Source of the DNA: Pedobacter heparinus DSM 2366 | Lineage (GTDB): Bacteria; Bacteroidota; Bacteroidia; Sphingobacteriales; Sphingobacteriaceae | Assembly (NCBI RefSeq): GCF_000023825.1 | Contig: NC_013061.1 | Location: 2,108,001 to 2,172,000 of the forward strand | DNA length: 64,000 nt | Direction of reading: 5' to 3' | Translations under genes and position numbers: made by a program | Shown here: positions 42,806 to 51,741 of the stretch, one piece after another | Layout of the letters: each line of letters opens with the position of its first letter | How positions within the stretch are numbered: the first letter of the stretch is position 1 | The notes under the pieces: generated by a model | What the model saw: only the letters and a program-made list of their open reading frames with translations | The model's database searches: none | Told to the model about the DNA's origin: nothing

Positions 42806-44050
42806 ATGCCTGAAATTAAGCCATTTTGTGCGCTTAAACCCGCTGCTCATTTGCAACAGCAAGTGGTCACGCGGCCGCTTGAAAATTACAGTACGGGTGA
42901 GGCAAAGCTGATTGCTTCGGAAAATCCATGCAGTTTTCTGCATTTAATTGATCCGGAACTGGACAATCCTTATCTGAGGGGTACCAGACAGGAACTGGTG
43001 TTTAAAAAGATCAGTGAAAACCTGGAAAGTTTTATAGAACACCGCTATTTGGTTAAACAACCACAACCCGCCATTTACATTTACCAGGTACGCCACGATG
43101 AGCTGGTGCAAACAGGGATCTGGACCCTTACACACATCAGCGATTATCTGGAAGGCAGGATCAAGAAACATGAGTCTACCGTAGAACGCAGGGAGAAGCT
43201 TTTGGCCGATTATCTGCAGCAAACAGGGCTGGATGCTAACCCGGTACTGATTACTTACCAGCCAGATGCATTGGTAGACCGGCTGACGGAAAAATACCTG
43301 TTACAAAATCCTGACCTGGATTTTGTTTTTGAAGATGGTACGGTACACCGGGTGTGGGCCATTACTGATATAGCCGATTTAACAACCATTGTACACTCAT
43401 TTGCACAAATGCCTGCAGTTTACATTGCAGATGGCCATCATAGGGCTGCTTCTATGGCAAAGATGGGTATGCAAAAAAAAATCCTGAACGGTACAAAACA
43501 CGAGGGAACTGAACTTTACAATTATTTCAGTACGGTATACATGAACACCCAGGAGGTAAAAGTACTTGAATTTAACCGGCTGATCAGGGATATGGGAGGG
43601 CTGAAAGCCGAACACTTTCTAAAGACTGTTGCCCAGTCATTTTTAATGGAAAAATCTGCAGTTGCGGTGAAACCGGGGGCATTGCACCAAATAGGTATGT
43701 ATTTTAACGGACAATGGTATACACTACATCCAAAAACGGGTTTGTACGATAAATATGATCCTGTTGCCGTATTGGATGTGAGCATTTTGCAGAATTTTAT
43801 TCTTGGACCTATACTAAACATACAGGATCCCAGAACTGATGCCCGGATTACTTTTGAAGGAGGTAGAACGCCGGTCTTTACGCTGCAGACCCGTGTAGAT
43901 AACGGCTTGTTTGCTATAGCTTTTACCTTGTATCCCCCTTCTGTTGAACAAGTGATTGCTGTAGCAGATGCAGCAGGGGTGATGCCCCCTAAGTCGACCT
44001 GGGTAGAACCCAAATTTCTGGTGGGGTTACTGACGAGCTATTTCAATTAA
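42806..44050 (+). CDS. DUF1015-family protein
   Basis: 414 residues. Opens KPFCALKPAAHLQQQVVTRPLENYSTGEAKLIASENPCSFLHL and later carries AVYIADGHHRAASMAKM, the motif that defines DUF1015, and ends LPPKSTWVEPK-like. The family is conserved and often sits next to serA/serC; a role in serine metabolism (for example a serine kinase-like or accessory activity) is a guess from context. No signal peptide. It is present intact and full length. The terminator before it means it probably has its own promoter. Confidence 0.9.
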   Translation: MPEIKPFCALKPAAHLQQQVVTRPLENYSTGEAKLIASENPCSFLHLIDPELDNPYLRGTRQELVFKKISENLESFIEHRYLVKQPQPAIYIYQVRHDELVQTGIWTLTHISDYLEGRIKKHESTVERREKLLADYLQQTGLDANPVLITYQPDALVDRLTEKYLLQNPDLDFVFEDGTVHRVWAITDIADLTTIVHSFAQMPAVYIADGHHRAASMAKMGMQKKILNGTKHEGTELYNYFSTVYMNTQEVKVLEFNRLIRDMGGLKAEHFLKTVAQSFLMEKSAVAVKPGALHQIGMYFNGQWYTLHPKTGLYDKYDPVAVLDVSILQNFILGPILNIQDPRTDARITFEGGRTPVFTLQTRVDNGLFAIAFTLYPPSVEQVIAVADAAGVMPPKSTWVEPKFLVGLLTSYFN

Positions 44051-44190
44051 AGCGAATTGGTTAGAGTCCAGTACTTATAGCCTAAAATGGCTTTCTGAAC
44101 AGTGGACAGCTTCATCGGGTCTTTTTTGTAAAGGCTGGGCAGCAATACTTTATTGAGCTTTACCAATATTTTAAACAATTGTTTTTTCAT
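44047..44190 (-). CDS. Conserved 47-residue basic protein, often mis-labelled SsrA-binding
   Basis: Short protein beginning MKKQLFKILVKLNKVLLP and ending KAILGYKYWTLTNSL. Highly basic with an aromatic tail. I recall near-identical ~50-residue Bacteroidetes proteins that annotation pipelines name 'SsrA-binding protein', without being SmpB. It starts with ATGA overlapping the stop of the upstream 44187-44696 gene and ends four bases into the DUF1015 gene. The overlap supports real translation. Function unknown. Confidence 0.7.
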   Translation of the reverse strand: MKKQLFKILVKLNKVLLPSLYKKDPMKLSTVQKAILGYKYWTLTNSL

Positions 44191-44696
44191 ATCCGTTTTA
44201 TTTTTTTAAGAACGTACCATGCCATTCCTCCGGTAACCAGCAGTAACAATAAGCTCAAGGTGTAGGCAAAATGTTTATCTTTTATTGCTGTTCCGGCTTC
44301 GGCTTTAAGTAACTGGTTTTGATCCTGAAGTTGTTTGATGGACAGCTTGTAATTCTGTATCCTCTCGTCGCTTTCACCGGCACTGGTTTTTACCTGTTGT
44401 ACCTCCAGGTCTTTATAATCCATTAAAATTTTGAGTTCCTTAAAAATATTATTATCATTCAACACCAGCTGTCTGAGTATCTCATTGGAATTCCTGATGT
44501 CTTTTTTTGTCTGAAACCCGAATATTCCAGTGCGGGCATTTAAACTTTCATCATACTGTCCGAACCTGGCACTTCTTTCGGCCAGCAATGCATTGATCTT
44601 CAGGCGCTGGGTCTGATAGGCACTGGTGTCACTTTGAGCTGCCGATACTTTAAGAGATATAAAAAAGAGCAGAAAAAAAAACAGGATATTGCGCAT
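44187..44696 (-). CDS. Exported coiled-coil protein with C-terminal membrane helix, unknown
   Basis: 169 residues, unrecognised. Signal peptide (RNILFFFLLFFISLKVSAAQ), a largely helical middle (SIKQLQDQNQLLKAEAG, heptad-like), and a C-terminal transmembrane helix (about 145-163) before KKIKRI. It would sit in the inner membrane facing the periplasm. ATG at 44696 is chosen because the longer frame would overlap the SAM hydrolase gene. Its stop overlaps the start of the 47-residue gene (ATGA). Confidence 0.7.
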   Translation of the reverse strand: MRNILFFFLLFFISLKVSAAQSDTSAYQTQRLKINALLAERSARFGQYDESLNARTGIFGFQTKKDIRNSNEILRQLVLNDNNIFKELKILMDYKDLEVQQVKTSAGESDERIQNYKLSIKQLQDQNQLLKAEAGTAIKDKHFAYTLSLLLLLVTGGMAWYVLKKIKRI

Positions 44697-44736
44697 TGTT
44701 TTATGGTTTTGCAGCTTATCCAGCAAACTCCATGCC

Positions 44737-45516
44737 TTAAGGATGAAATTCGACCCTGACAATATCGTTCAGGTGCAGGCCCAGCAGGCCACTGGCCTTT
44801 CCTTTGTTGATGGCGATCTCAAGATGGTTACTGATACCGAACAAACATAATTTTTCGCCTTCGGGCACTTCATTGTAATGCCAGCTCAGCTGACTGATGG
44901 TTTCGCTTTTGCGAAAATACAAAGTGAAATCCCTGTTGCGCTGAATCTTGGTAAACAGTTCTTTGGTGATATTGGTGATCACATTGCTAAAGGTATCAAT
45001 ATAAATTACACTTCCCCTGATGATGTCCCGTTCGATAACAGGGTTAAGCAGCATCCGTTCCTCAATGTTCTCGGTAGGTACACCTATGTCTTTTAATTTG
45101 GCACCCCTGGCCAGCTGTGTAGCTGCCTTTACAAAAATATCTACCAGTGGAAAATGGAGGTACTTCAGGTCCTGCATAATATTGAGCTCTACAATTTCAT
45201 CTGGTTTTTCATCAAATAATAAAGAGAAGATCCCATTGTCGGCACCTACAAAAAAATGATCTTTGTGTTTTAATGCAATGTATTTGGTGTGCTCACTGAA
45301 TACAGAATCGATGCCAATGAGGTGGACTGTTCCTTTAGGAAAGTATAGGTAACAGTTTTTTAATACAAAAGCAGCGTGCGAGATATTAAAGGATGGCACC
45401 TCATGGGTTACATCAACAATTGTAGCTGTAGGCAAGATAGTCAGGATACTACCCTTAAGGGCAGCCTGGTAGAAATCTTTTGATCCTAAATCTGTTGTTA
45501 ATGTAATAATGGCCAT
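44737..45516 (-). CDS. SAM hydroxide adenosyltransferase (DUF62)
   Basis: 259 residues. Begins MAIITLTTDLGSKDFYQAALKGSI, then HEVPSFNISHAAFVLKNCYLYFPKGTVHLIGIDS and FFVGADNGIFSLLF, the DUF62 pattern. The family cleaves S-adenosylmethionine to adenosine and methionine using water/hydroxide. The longer frame with 20 extra residues is rejected. Divergent from phoH across a 16-bp perfect inverted repeat whose one arm directly abuts this start codon. Confidence 0.9.
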   Translation of the reverse strand: MAIITLTTDLGSKDFYQAALKGSILTILPTATIVDVTHEVPSFNISHAAFVLKNCYLYFPKGTVHLIGIDSVFSEHTKYIALKHKDHFFVGADNGIFSLLFDEKPDEIVELNIMQDLKYLHFPLVDIFVKAATQLARGAKLKDIGVPTENIEERMLLNPVIERDIIRGSVIYIDTFSNVITNITKELFTKIQRNRDFTLYFRKSETISQLSWHYNEVPEGEKLCLFGISNHLEIAINKGKASGLLGLHLNDIVRVEFHP

Positions 45517-45582
45517 TAAAAATTGAATATTTATTCTTAATCTTGCGTAAGCGGCAAATCGCGTACAAATATTCAATTTTTA
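45517..45582. promoter_or_regulatory. 16-bp perfect inverted repeat between divergent genes
   Basis: TAAAAATTGAATATTT (45517-45532) and AAATATTCAATTTTTA (45567-45582) are exact reverse complements. The 34-base spacer contains a nested imperfect dyad (GTAAGCG...CGCGTAC). It spans the intergenic region between the SAM hydrolase (minus) and phoH (plus). It may be an operator or a 5'-UTR hairpin at the minus-strand start. Confidence 0.7.
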
Positions 45583-45618
45583 TATCAAAATATACACTCC
45601 TATCTAAAAAACAATATT

Positions 45619-46587
45619 TTGAACGAACTAAAATTAACACTAGAATCGGTAGATCCGGTACAGTTTTGGGGCACAAATAATGAGCACTACGAGCTGATTA
45701 AAAATGCTTTTCCTAAACTTAAAGTTGTAGCAAGAGGGAATGAGGTTAAGGTACTTGGTGATGATCAGGAACTTAAGGGCTTTGAACAGAAATATAACCA
45801 GTTGCTTGGTCACCTGGAGCAATACAGTTCTTTGACACCAAATGATGTGGAATCGATTTTAGTTTCAAAGAAGGCGCAGGTTGCAGCTGATAATGGGACC
45901 GAGAAACCGGCAAACACAGGTGGGGGAGGCGAAGTGATCGTATTTGGTACAAACGGATTGATGGTTAAGGCCAGAACTGCGAACCAGAGGAAAATGGTAG
46001 ACAGTATCGGAAAAAACGATGTGCTGTTCGCTATCGGCCCTGCCGGAACCGGAAAGACCTATACAGCGGTGGCTTTGGCAGTAAGGGCTTTGAAAAATAA
46101 GGAAATCAAACGCATTATATTAACCAGGCCGGCTGTAGAGGCGGGAGAGAACCTGGGTTTTTTGCCCGGAGATTTAAAAGAAAAAGTAGATCCTTACCTG
46201 CGCCCTTTGTATGATGCTTTGGACGATATGATACCGGCGGAGAAGCTGAAAACCTATATAGAGAACCGGACGATTGAAATTGCACCTTTGGCCTTTATGC
46301 GTGGAAGGACGCTTGACAATTGTTTTGTGATACTGGATGAGGCACAAAACTCGACCGACCTGCAGTTAAAAATGTTTTTGACCCGTATGGGGCCATCGGC
46401 AAAATTTATTGTAACGGGAGATGTCACACAGATTGATCTGCCCAAAAAACAGATGTCCGGTTTACACAATGCCCTGCGCATACTCGACGATATACCTGGT
46501 ATAGAGATTATTTACCTCAATGGCGATGATGTGGTAAGGCATAAACTGGTAAAAAGAATATTAAAAGCATACGGCGATATACAGTAA
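45619..46587 (+). CDS. phoH: PhoH-family ATPase
   Basis: 322 residues. TTG is used as start ([20 protein letters not shown] follows); no in-frame ATG lies near. Walker [20 protein letters not shown], Walker [24 protein letters not shown] and [12 protein letters not shown] are typical. The N-terminal KH-like region (about 20-90) may bind RNA. PhoH proteins are ATPases associated with RNA metabolism; a phosphate-starvation role has not been shown here. Six bases separate it from purC. Confidence 0.95.
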   Translation: MNELKLTLESVDPVQFWGTNNEHYELIKNAFPKLKVVARGNEVKVLGDDQELKGFEQKYNQLLGHLEQYSSLTPNDVESILVSKKAQVAADNGTEKPANTGGGGEVIVFGTNGLMVKARTANQRKMVDSIGKNDVLFAIGPAGTGKTYTAVALAVRALKNKEIKRIILTRPAVEAGENLGFLPGDLKEKVDPYLRPLYDALDDMIPAEKLKTYIENRTIEIAPLAFMRGRTLDNCFVILDEAQNSTDLQLKMFLTRMGPSAKFIVTGDVTQIDLPKKQMSGLHNALRILDDIPGIEIIYLNGDDVVRHKLVKRILKAYGDIQ

Positions 46588-46592
46588 TAAGA

Positions 46593-47543
46593 ATGACAGC
46601 AATTAAAGAAACAAATTTTAGCTTTCCGAAGCAGACCAGTTTTTATAAAGGTAAAGTACGCGATGTATATACCATAGATAACCGCTTTATGGCAATGGTG
46701 GTTACTGACAGGATATCTGCATTTGATGTGGTTTTACCGGAAGCAATTCCTTTTAAAGGACAGGTATTGAACCAGATTGCAGCTAAGTTTTTAAATGCAA
46801 CAAAGGATATTGTGCCCAACTGGGTAATTGCGGTACCGGATGAAATGGTAACTATTGGACGCATCTGTGAGCCATTTAAAGTAGAGATGGTAGTAAGGGG
46901 ATACCTTGCCGGACATGCCTGGAGAGAGTATAGTGCCGGTAAACGCAGCGTTTGTGGTGTGGCTTTACCGGAAGGGTTAAAAGAAAACGATAAACTACCC
47001 GGGCCGATCATTACACCAACAACCAAGGCATCGGTGGGCCATGATGAAGATATATCAAGGGAAGATATACTGGCTAAAGGTATTGTTTCGCTAGCAGATT
47101 ATTCGCAACTTGAAAATTACACGTATGCCTTATACGAGCGTGGTACACAGATGGCCGCTGAACGCGGACTGATCCTGGTGGATACAAAATACGAATTTGG
47201 CAAAGTGGGTGAGGAGATTTATTTAATTGATGAGATCCACACGCCGGATTCTTCACGTTATTTTTATGCCGAAGGTTATTCGGAAAGGCAGGAACAGAAT
47301 GAGCCGCAGAAGCAATTGTCGAAAGAATTTGTGCGTAAGTGGCTGATCGAAAATGGTTTTCAGGGTAAAGAGGGACAAAGTATTCCGGTAATGACCCCTG
47401 AGATCGTGAATTCGATAGCCGATCGCTATATTGAACTTTATGAACAGATTACGGGAGACCGTTTTGTGAAAAATGAACAGGCAGATGTGGTAGCGCGTAT
47501 TGAAAAAAATGTAAACGGCTTTTTAAGTACAATTAAATTTTAA
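46593..47543 (+). CDS. purC: Phosphoribosylaminoimidazole-succinocarboxamide synthase (SAICAR synthetase)
   Basis: 316 residues. [67 protein letters not shown] and [27 protein letters not shown] are diagnostic of PurC, which ligates Asp to CAIR with ATP in purine synthesis. The length is that of the longer Bacteroidetes/eukaryote-like form. The gene follows phoH with a five-base gap and is probably co-transcribed. Confidence 0.97.
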   Translation: MTAIKETNFSFPKQTSFYKGKVRDVYTIDNRFMAMVVTDRISAFDVVLPEAIPFKGQVLNQIAAKFLNATKDIVPNWVIAVPDEMVTIGRICEPFKVEMVVRGYLAGHAWREYSAGKRSVCGVALPEGLKENDKLPGPIITPTTKASVGHDEDISREDILAKGIVSLADYSQLENYTYALYERGTQMAAERGLILVDTKYEFGKVGEEIYLIDEIHTPDSSRYFYAEGYSERQEQNEPQKQLSKEFVRKWLIENGFQGKEGQSIPVMTPEIVNSIADRYIELYEQITGDRFVKNEQADVVARIEKNVNGFLSTIKF

Positions 47544-47622
47544 ACCCTGTACATACAAATAAAATTAATTACTTTCGTATCAGACTAAATATTCATATCG
47601 GACTAAATAGACAATCAATATC

Positions 47623-48009
47623 ATGAAATTTTCAGTAGATAAGCATGAAAAGTATGTGGTTTTAAAGCTTAATGAATCAAAGCTTACAAACGACAATACA
47701 CCAAAGTTGAAATCTGAGTTCATTTTATTGAACACAGAAGGTTATTGTAATATTGTATTAGACCTTTCATCGGTAAAGCAGTGTGATGATTCTCAGGACC
47801 TGAGCAGTTTACTTTTTGGTGATAGATTGTGTAAAAAAGCCAACGGATTGTTTATTGTAACCGGTATCAATGAGGTTGTAGCTAAGATATTGGAAATGTC
47901 GAGCCTTGACCAGTCACTTACCATTGTTTCTAAAATTGATGAGGCTACAGACCTGATCTTTATGGAAGAAATAGAAAAAGAACTGTTGGGGAGCGTAGAT
48001 AAAGATTAA
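47623..48009 (+). CDS. STAS-domain protein (anti-sigma-factor-antagonist-like)
   Basis: 128 residues; STAS fold with VVLKLNESKLTNDNTPKLKSEFI, IVLDLSSVKQCDDSQDLSSLLFGDRL and FIVTGINEVVAKILEMSSLDQSL. The phosphorylatable Ser of SpoIIAA-type proteins (usually DSSG) is present as D-S in CDDSQD. Could regulate a sigma-factor partner-switch or simply bind a small ligand. One-base overlap (TAATG) with the RNase Z gene shows translational coupling; the same pair is conserved in related genomes from memory. Confidence 0.85.
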   Translation: MKFSVDKHEKYVVLKLNESKLTNDNTPKLKSEFILLNTEGYCNIVLDLSSVKQCDDSQDLSSLLFGDRLCKKANGLFIVTGINEVVAKILEMSSLDQSLTIVSKIDEATDLIFMEEIEKELLGSVDKD

Positions 48010-48920
48010 TGAAGTTTGAGGTCACTATTTTAGGCAGTAGTTCTGCAACACCTGTATACAATAGAAATCCGACAGCCCAGCTTTTAAATTGCAACGAAAA
48101 GTTCTATCTGATCGATTGCGGGGAAGGAACTCAGCAACAACTGATCAGATTTGGATTTAAAGCCAATAAGATAGATTTTGTTTTCATCAGCCATTTGCAT
48201 GGCGATCATTATTTTGGATTGATTGGATTGCTTTCCAGCTTGCATTTAAACGGACGGATTAAGCCCATCAAAATATTTGCTCCGGCAGCTCTGGCTGAAA
48301 TACTCGAGCTGCAGTTTAAACATTCGGAAACGGTGATCAGGTATCCGGTTGAGTTCGTGGCCACACAGACAGATGCGCCGGCAGAGATTTTTGAAAATGC
48401 GGACCTAAAGGTAGAAACCATTATTCTAAACCACAGGATTCCCTGTACAGGCTTTAAATTTGTACAAAAGAAAAGGCTGAGAAAATTGATTGTTGAAAAG
48501 CTGGAAGCTGAAGAAATTCCTGTTGATTGTTATCCCTTGCTGAAAAGAGGGGCTGACCTTGATCTGCCTGATGGCAGGGTTTTATTGAATGCAGATTATA
48601 CAACAGATTCTGACCGCCCTAAGCAATATTGCTATTGTTCTGATACGCTGTTCGACGAAACTTATTTTGAAAGTATACAGGGTTGTGATACCCTGTACCA
48701 TGAAGCCACTTTTTTACACGAAATGGTAGACAGGGCAAACCAGACACACCATACCACCGCATTACAGGCCGCTGAGATTGCGAAAATGACCGGAGCAGCT
48801 AAATTGCTTATCGGACATTTTTCTTCCAGGTACAAGACTTTACAGCCACTGCTGGAGGAAGCCAGATCCGTATTTGAAAATACTGAACTGGCGATTGAAG
48901 GAAATACCTATACGATTTAG
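48009..48920 (+). CDS. rnz: Ribonuclease Z
   Basis: 303-residue metallo-beta-lactamase-fold tRNase Z. SHLHGDHYFGLIGLLSSLHLNGR is the zinc-binding HxHxDH motif; YHEATFLHEM, HTTALQAAEIAKMTGAAKLLIGHFSSRY and LNADYTTDSDRPKQYCYCSDT are present. It removes 3' trailers from tRNA precursors, which matters here because tRNA-Ser in this window does not encode CCA. Coupled to the STAS gene and converging by four bases on the MCE gene. Confidence 0.95.
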   Translation: MKFEVTILGSSSATPVYNRNPTAQLLNCNEKFYLIDCGEGTQQQLIRFGFKANKIDFVFISHLHGDHYFGLIGLLSSLHLNGRIKPIKIFAPAALAEILELQFKHSETVIRYPVEFVATQTDAPAEIFENADLKVETIILNHRIPCTGFKFVQKKRLRKLIVEKLEAEEIPVDCYPLLKRGADLDLPDGRVLLNADYTTDSDRPKQYCYCSDTLFDETYFESIQGCDTLYHEATFLHEMVDRANQTHHTTALQAAEIAKMTGAAKLLIGHFSSRYKTLQPLLEEARSVFENTELAIEGNTYTI

Positions 48921-49867
48921 TTATCCTTTTTACCACCTCCGAATACGGAGAAGTGAACGTAACGTTTAGGATTTTGTTTCAGGTCTATCATCAGGTTATC
49001 CAGGTTTTTAGAGGCATTGTTCAGGTTTTCATACATTTTTGTATCATTCACCAGCATACCCAGGGTTCCTTGTCCGTTGTTCACCTTATTAACAATGGTC
49101 TGCAGATCGGCCATGGCCTTATTGGCATTCTCTATGGTCTGTTTAAAATTAGCTGCAGCCACCTGATCTGTGATATTGCCAATGTTATTCAATATGCCGT
49201 TTATCTTTTCATTGTTCTTTTTCAGGTTACTTGAAATGGCCTCTACATTGGCCAGGATTGCAGATACCCTGGACCCTTCAGAGCCCACCAGATTATCTAC
49301 CTTTTTAGATGTAGCTTCCAATGAAGAAAGCGTAGAAGCTATGCTGTTAAAACTTTTATCAACATTCTTTTGAAAGTTAGGGTTTAGGATAGAGTTTACG
49401 CTTGTCAGGATCGAATCCATTTTAGTGATGATCAGTTCAGCTTTTTTCTGAACCGGCTGTACGGTTTCAAGCAGACCCTTAGCCACATTTGCATTAAGGG
49501 TATCCCCATCCTGCGCAAAATCCTGACCCGTGCCCAGTTCCATTACAATAGCTTTACTGCCCAGCAGGTCGGTACCTTCCAGTTTAGCTATACTGTTTTT
49601 TGGGATTTCATATTTTCCCTTGATCTTTAAAGTGGCCAGGATACTCCCATCTGATTGTAATTGTAGCTTATCTACGCGGCCAATCTGAAAACCATTGATC
49701 AGAACTGGTTTGGACACGCCCAGTCCATCAACCCTAGGGTATCTGGCGTACAGCACGGTCTCATTCGAAAAAATGGCATTACCCTTTAAAAAGTTATAAC
49801 CAATAATTAATAAGGTAATTGAAAAGGCCGCCAGGATGCCTACTTTAGTTTCGTTTGCTATCTTCAT
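48917..49867 (-). CDS. MCE/MlaD-family membrane-lipid transport protein
   Basis: 316 residues with one N-terminal transmembrane helix and an MCE domain (about 35-125: YARYPRVDGLGVSKPVLINGFQIGRVDKLQL, LEGTDLLGSKAIVMELGTG) followed by long helical coiled-coil (FNSIASTLSSLEATSKKVDNLVGS, VVNKVNNGQGTLGMLVND). It most likely forms a hexameric channel of a retrograde phospholipid transport system (Mla-like) bound to an ABC transporter. The ATPase and permease are not in the window. No stop anomalies. Confidence 0.92.
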   Translation of the reverse strand: MKIANETKVGILAAFSITLLIIGYNFLKGNAIFSNETVLYARYPRVDGLGVSKPVLINGFQIGRVDKLQLQSDGSILATLKIKGKYEIPKNSIAKLEGTDLLGSKAIVMELGTGQDFAQDGDTLNANVAKGLLETVQPVQKKAELIITKMDSILTSVNSILNPNFQKNVDKSFNSIASTLSSLEATSKKVDNLVGSEGSRVSAILANVEAISSNLKKNNEKINGILNNIGNITDQVAAANFKQTIENANKAMADLQTIVNKVNNGQGTLGMLVNDTKMYENLNNASKNLDNLMIDLKQNPKRYVHFSVFGGGKKDN

Positions 49868-49931
49868 CAGGTATGTTTTGTTTTTTCAGTAATATTTATT
49901 TTATCATTGCCTTCAGCTACCTTCGGCGGTC

Positions 49932-50777
49932 TTAATTGATTTCAGTTTCTCTTTTATATGTCTTTACCGCTTTAAAGATGGAGTTTACAATTTCATCCTG
50001 CCCACTGGCCGAATTCATATAATCTTCTTCTCTTGGATTAGAAATGAACCCTATTTCCGTTAAAACTGCAGGCATTCCGCATCTTTGTAAAATTAAAATG
50101 CCCTGTTCTTTTACACCTCTGTTAACCCTTTTGTCATCGTTTGTGTAATTGTTCTGGATTAACCTTGCCAACTTCAGGCTTTTGTCCCTGAATGTATTTT
50201 TGAACAAAGATAGTATAATAAATGTTTCAGGGTCATTCGGATCATAACCATCGTAATTCTGTTTATAGTTTTTTTCCAGTTTGATATCCGCATTTTCTCT
50301 TATGGCCACATCCTGCTCGTCCAGCCGGTGCGATCCGGCTACAAACGTTTCCGTCCCACTGGTTGAGGTATTTTTTACATAACCATATCTGGCTATTTTT
50401 TTGCCGCCTTTTGTAGTGGTATAACCTGTTACAACCCTTCTGTCGGGCATAGAATTACAGTGTATGGAAATGAATATATCGGCTTTATTGTCGTTGGCCA
50501 GGGCGGCTCTTTTGTGAAATTCAACGTCCACATCGGTTTTTCTTGTGTACAGGATTTTAACTTCCGGCATTTCTTCTTCAAACTTTTTGCCCAGTTTTAA
50601 GGCCACTTTGAGGGCAACATTCTTTTCCAGTGAATAACTCCCTGCTGCACCCGATTTTGGCCCGCCATGACCCGCGTCTATCACAATGGTCTTAACTTTA
50701 TATCCCTGAGCAAAAGTAGCTTGCGAACTTATAATTAGTGAAATGGCAGCCAGGAATACATATATCTTCAATCTCAT
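49932..50777 (-). CDS. N-acetylmuramoyl-L-alanine amidase, copy 1
   Basis: 281 residues with signal peptide (cleavage near FAQG). Amidase_3 fold: TIVIDAGHGGPKSGA (zinc His), DIFISIHCNSMP, and MPAVLTEIGFISNPREEDYMNSASGQ containing the catalytic Glu. It cleaves the amide between MurNAc and L-Ala during cell separation. A near-duplicate is encoded immediately upstream (50807-51685), so this is a tandem duplication. Last in the amidase-amidase-MCE run, about 64 bases before the MCE gene. Confidence 0.93.
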   Translation of the reverse strand: MRLKIYVFLAAISLIISSQATFAQGYKVKTIVIDAGHGGPKSGAAGSYSLEKNVALKVALKLGKKFEEEMPEVKILYTRKTDVDVEFHKRAALANDNKADIFISIHCNSMPDRRVVTGYTTTKGGKKIARYGYVKNTSTSGTETFVAGSHRLDEQDVAIRENADIKLEKNYKQNYDGYDPNDPETFIILSLFKNTFRDKSLKLARLIQNNYTNDDKRVNRGVKEQGILILQRCGMPAVLTEIGFISNPREEDYMNSASGQDEIVNSIFKAVKTYKRETEIN

Positions 50778-50806
50778 CTATTTTTTATTCTTTTTATTTT
50801 AGTGTA

Positions 50807-51685
50807 TTATCCCTCAATTCCTTTTCTGTAATTTTCAATAGCCTTCAATAAGCATTCCGTAATTTCATTTTGCCCTGCTTCAGAGTTCATATAGTTCTCT
50901 TCATCGGGATTGCTGATGAAACCAATTTCCGTTAAAATTGCAGGCATGCCTGCACGGGCAAGTACAGCAAGGCTTTTTTCCTGCACGCCGCGATCAATAC
51001 GGCCAACCCTGATGTACTGGTCCTGCACCAGTTTGGCCAGTTTAAGGCTTTGGGTCCTGAAGGTGTTTTTCATTAAGGACAGGATGATGTAGTTTTCAGG
51101 ATTGTTCGGGTCAAAACCTTCATAGTTTTCTTTGTAATTGTCTTCCAGAAAGATCGCCGCATTTTCCCTTTTGATCACCTCGTCCTGTTCGTTCATTCTC
51201 CCCATCCCGGATACAAAGGTTTCCACTCCTCTGGTAGAAGTACTTTTACGGTATACGGTTTCAGTAATGGCCACTCTTTTACCACGACTGTTCTTTTTAT
51301 ATCCCGTTACAATGGTAGACCGGTGTACGGGCATATCGTTACAATGGATAGAAATAAATAAATCAGCTTTTGCATTATTGGCAATTGCTATACGCTCGTA
51401 TAATGGGATAAATACATCTGTACTTCTGGTATAAATTACCTTTACGTCCTTCATATTGGCTTCTATTGCTGCACCGAGGTGTAAGGCAGTTTTTAAAGCT
51501 ACATCCTTCTCTGTTGAATACAGGCCTCTGGTAGAGCCGTCCCGCCCACCATGACCGGCGTCAATTACGATGGTTTTTATTTTATACTCTTGCGTAAATG
51601 CCTGGTAATTAGATGCGATAGTAAAAATAAAAGAAATAAATACGATCAAAATTGCATTTGGTCTGAGCAATGGTATATTTTTCAT
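50807..51685 (-). CDS. N-acetylmuramoyl-L-alanine amidase, copy 2
   Basis: 292 residues using the ATG at 51685 (a longer frame from 51733 is unneeded). Signal peptide, then TIVIDAGHGGRDGST, DLFISIHCNDMP and MPAILTEIGFISNPDEENYMNSEAGQNE: the same zinc amidase motifs as copy 1, with about half of the residues visibly shared. Copies are separated by 29 bases and share direction, so co-expression is likely. Divergent from the LptD-like gene; the short 56-base intergenic gap must hold both promoters. Confidence 0.92.
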   Translation of the reverse strand: MKNIPLLRPNAILIVFISFIFTIASNYQAFTQEYKIKTIVIDAGHGGRDGSTRGLYSTEKDVALKTALHLGAAIEANMKDVKVIYTRSTDVFIPLYERIAIANNAKADLFISIHCNDMPVHRSTIVTGYKKNSRGKRVAITETVYRKSTSTRGVETFVSGMGRMNEQDEVIKRENAAIFLEDNYKENYEGFDPNNPENYIILSLMKNTFRTQSLKLAKLVQDQYIRVGRIDRGVQEKSLAVLARAGMPAILTEIGFISNPDEENYMNSEAGQNEITECLLKAIENYRKGIEG

Positions 51686-51741
51686 TAATTTTGAACGTTT
51701 TGGATTAAACATTAATGCAAAAATAACATTCACACACGAAT

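Noticed and set aside
44697..44762. Upstream start of the exported coiled-coil protein
   Set aside because: It would overlap the SAM hydrolase gene and place a polar segment before the signal peptide; ATG 44696 gives a proper signal peptide.
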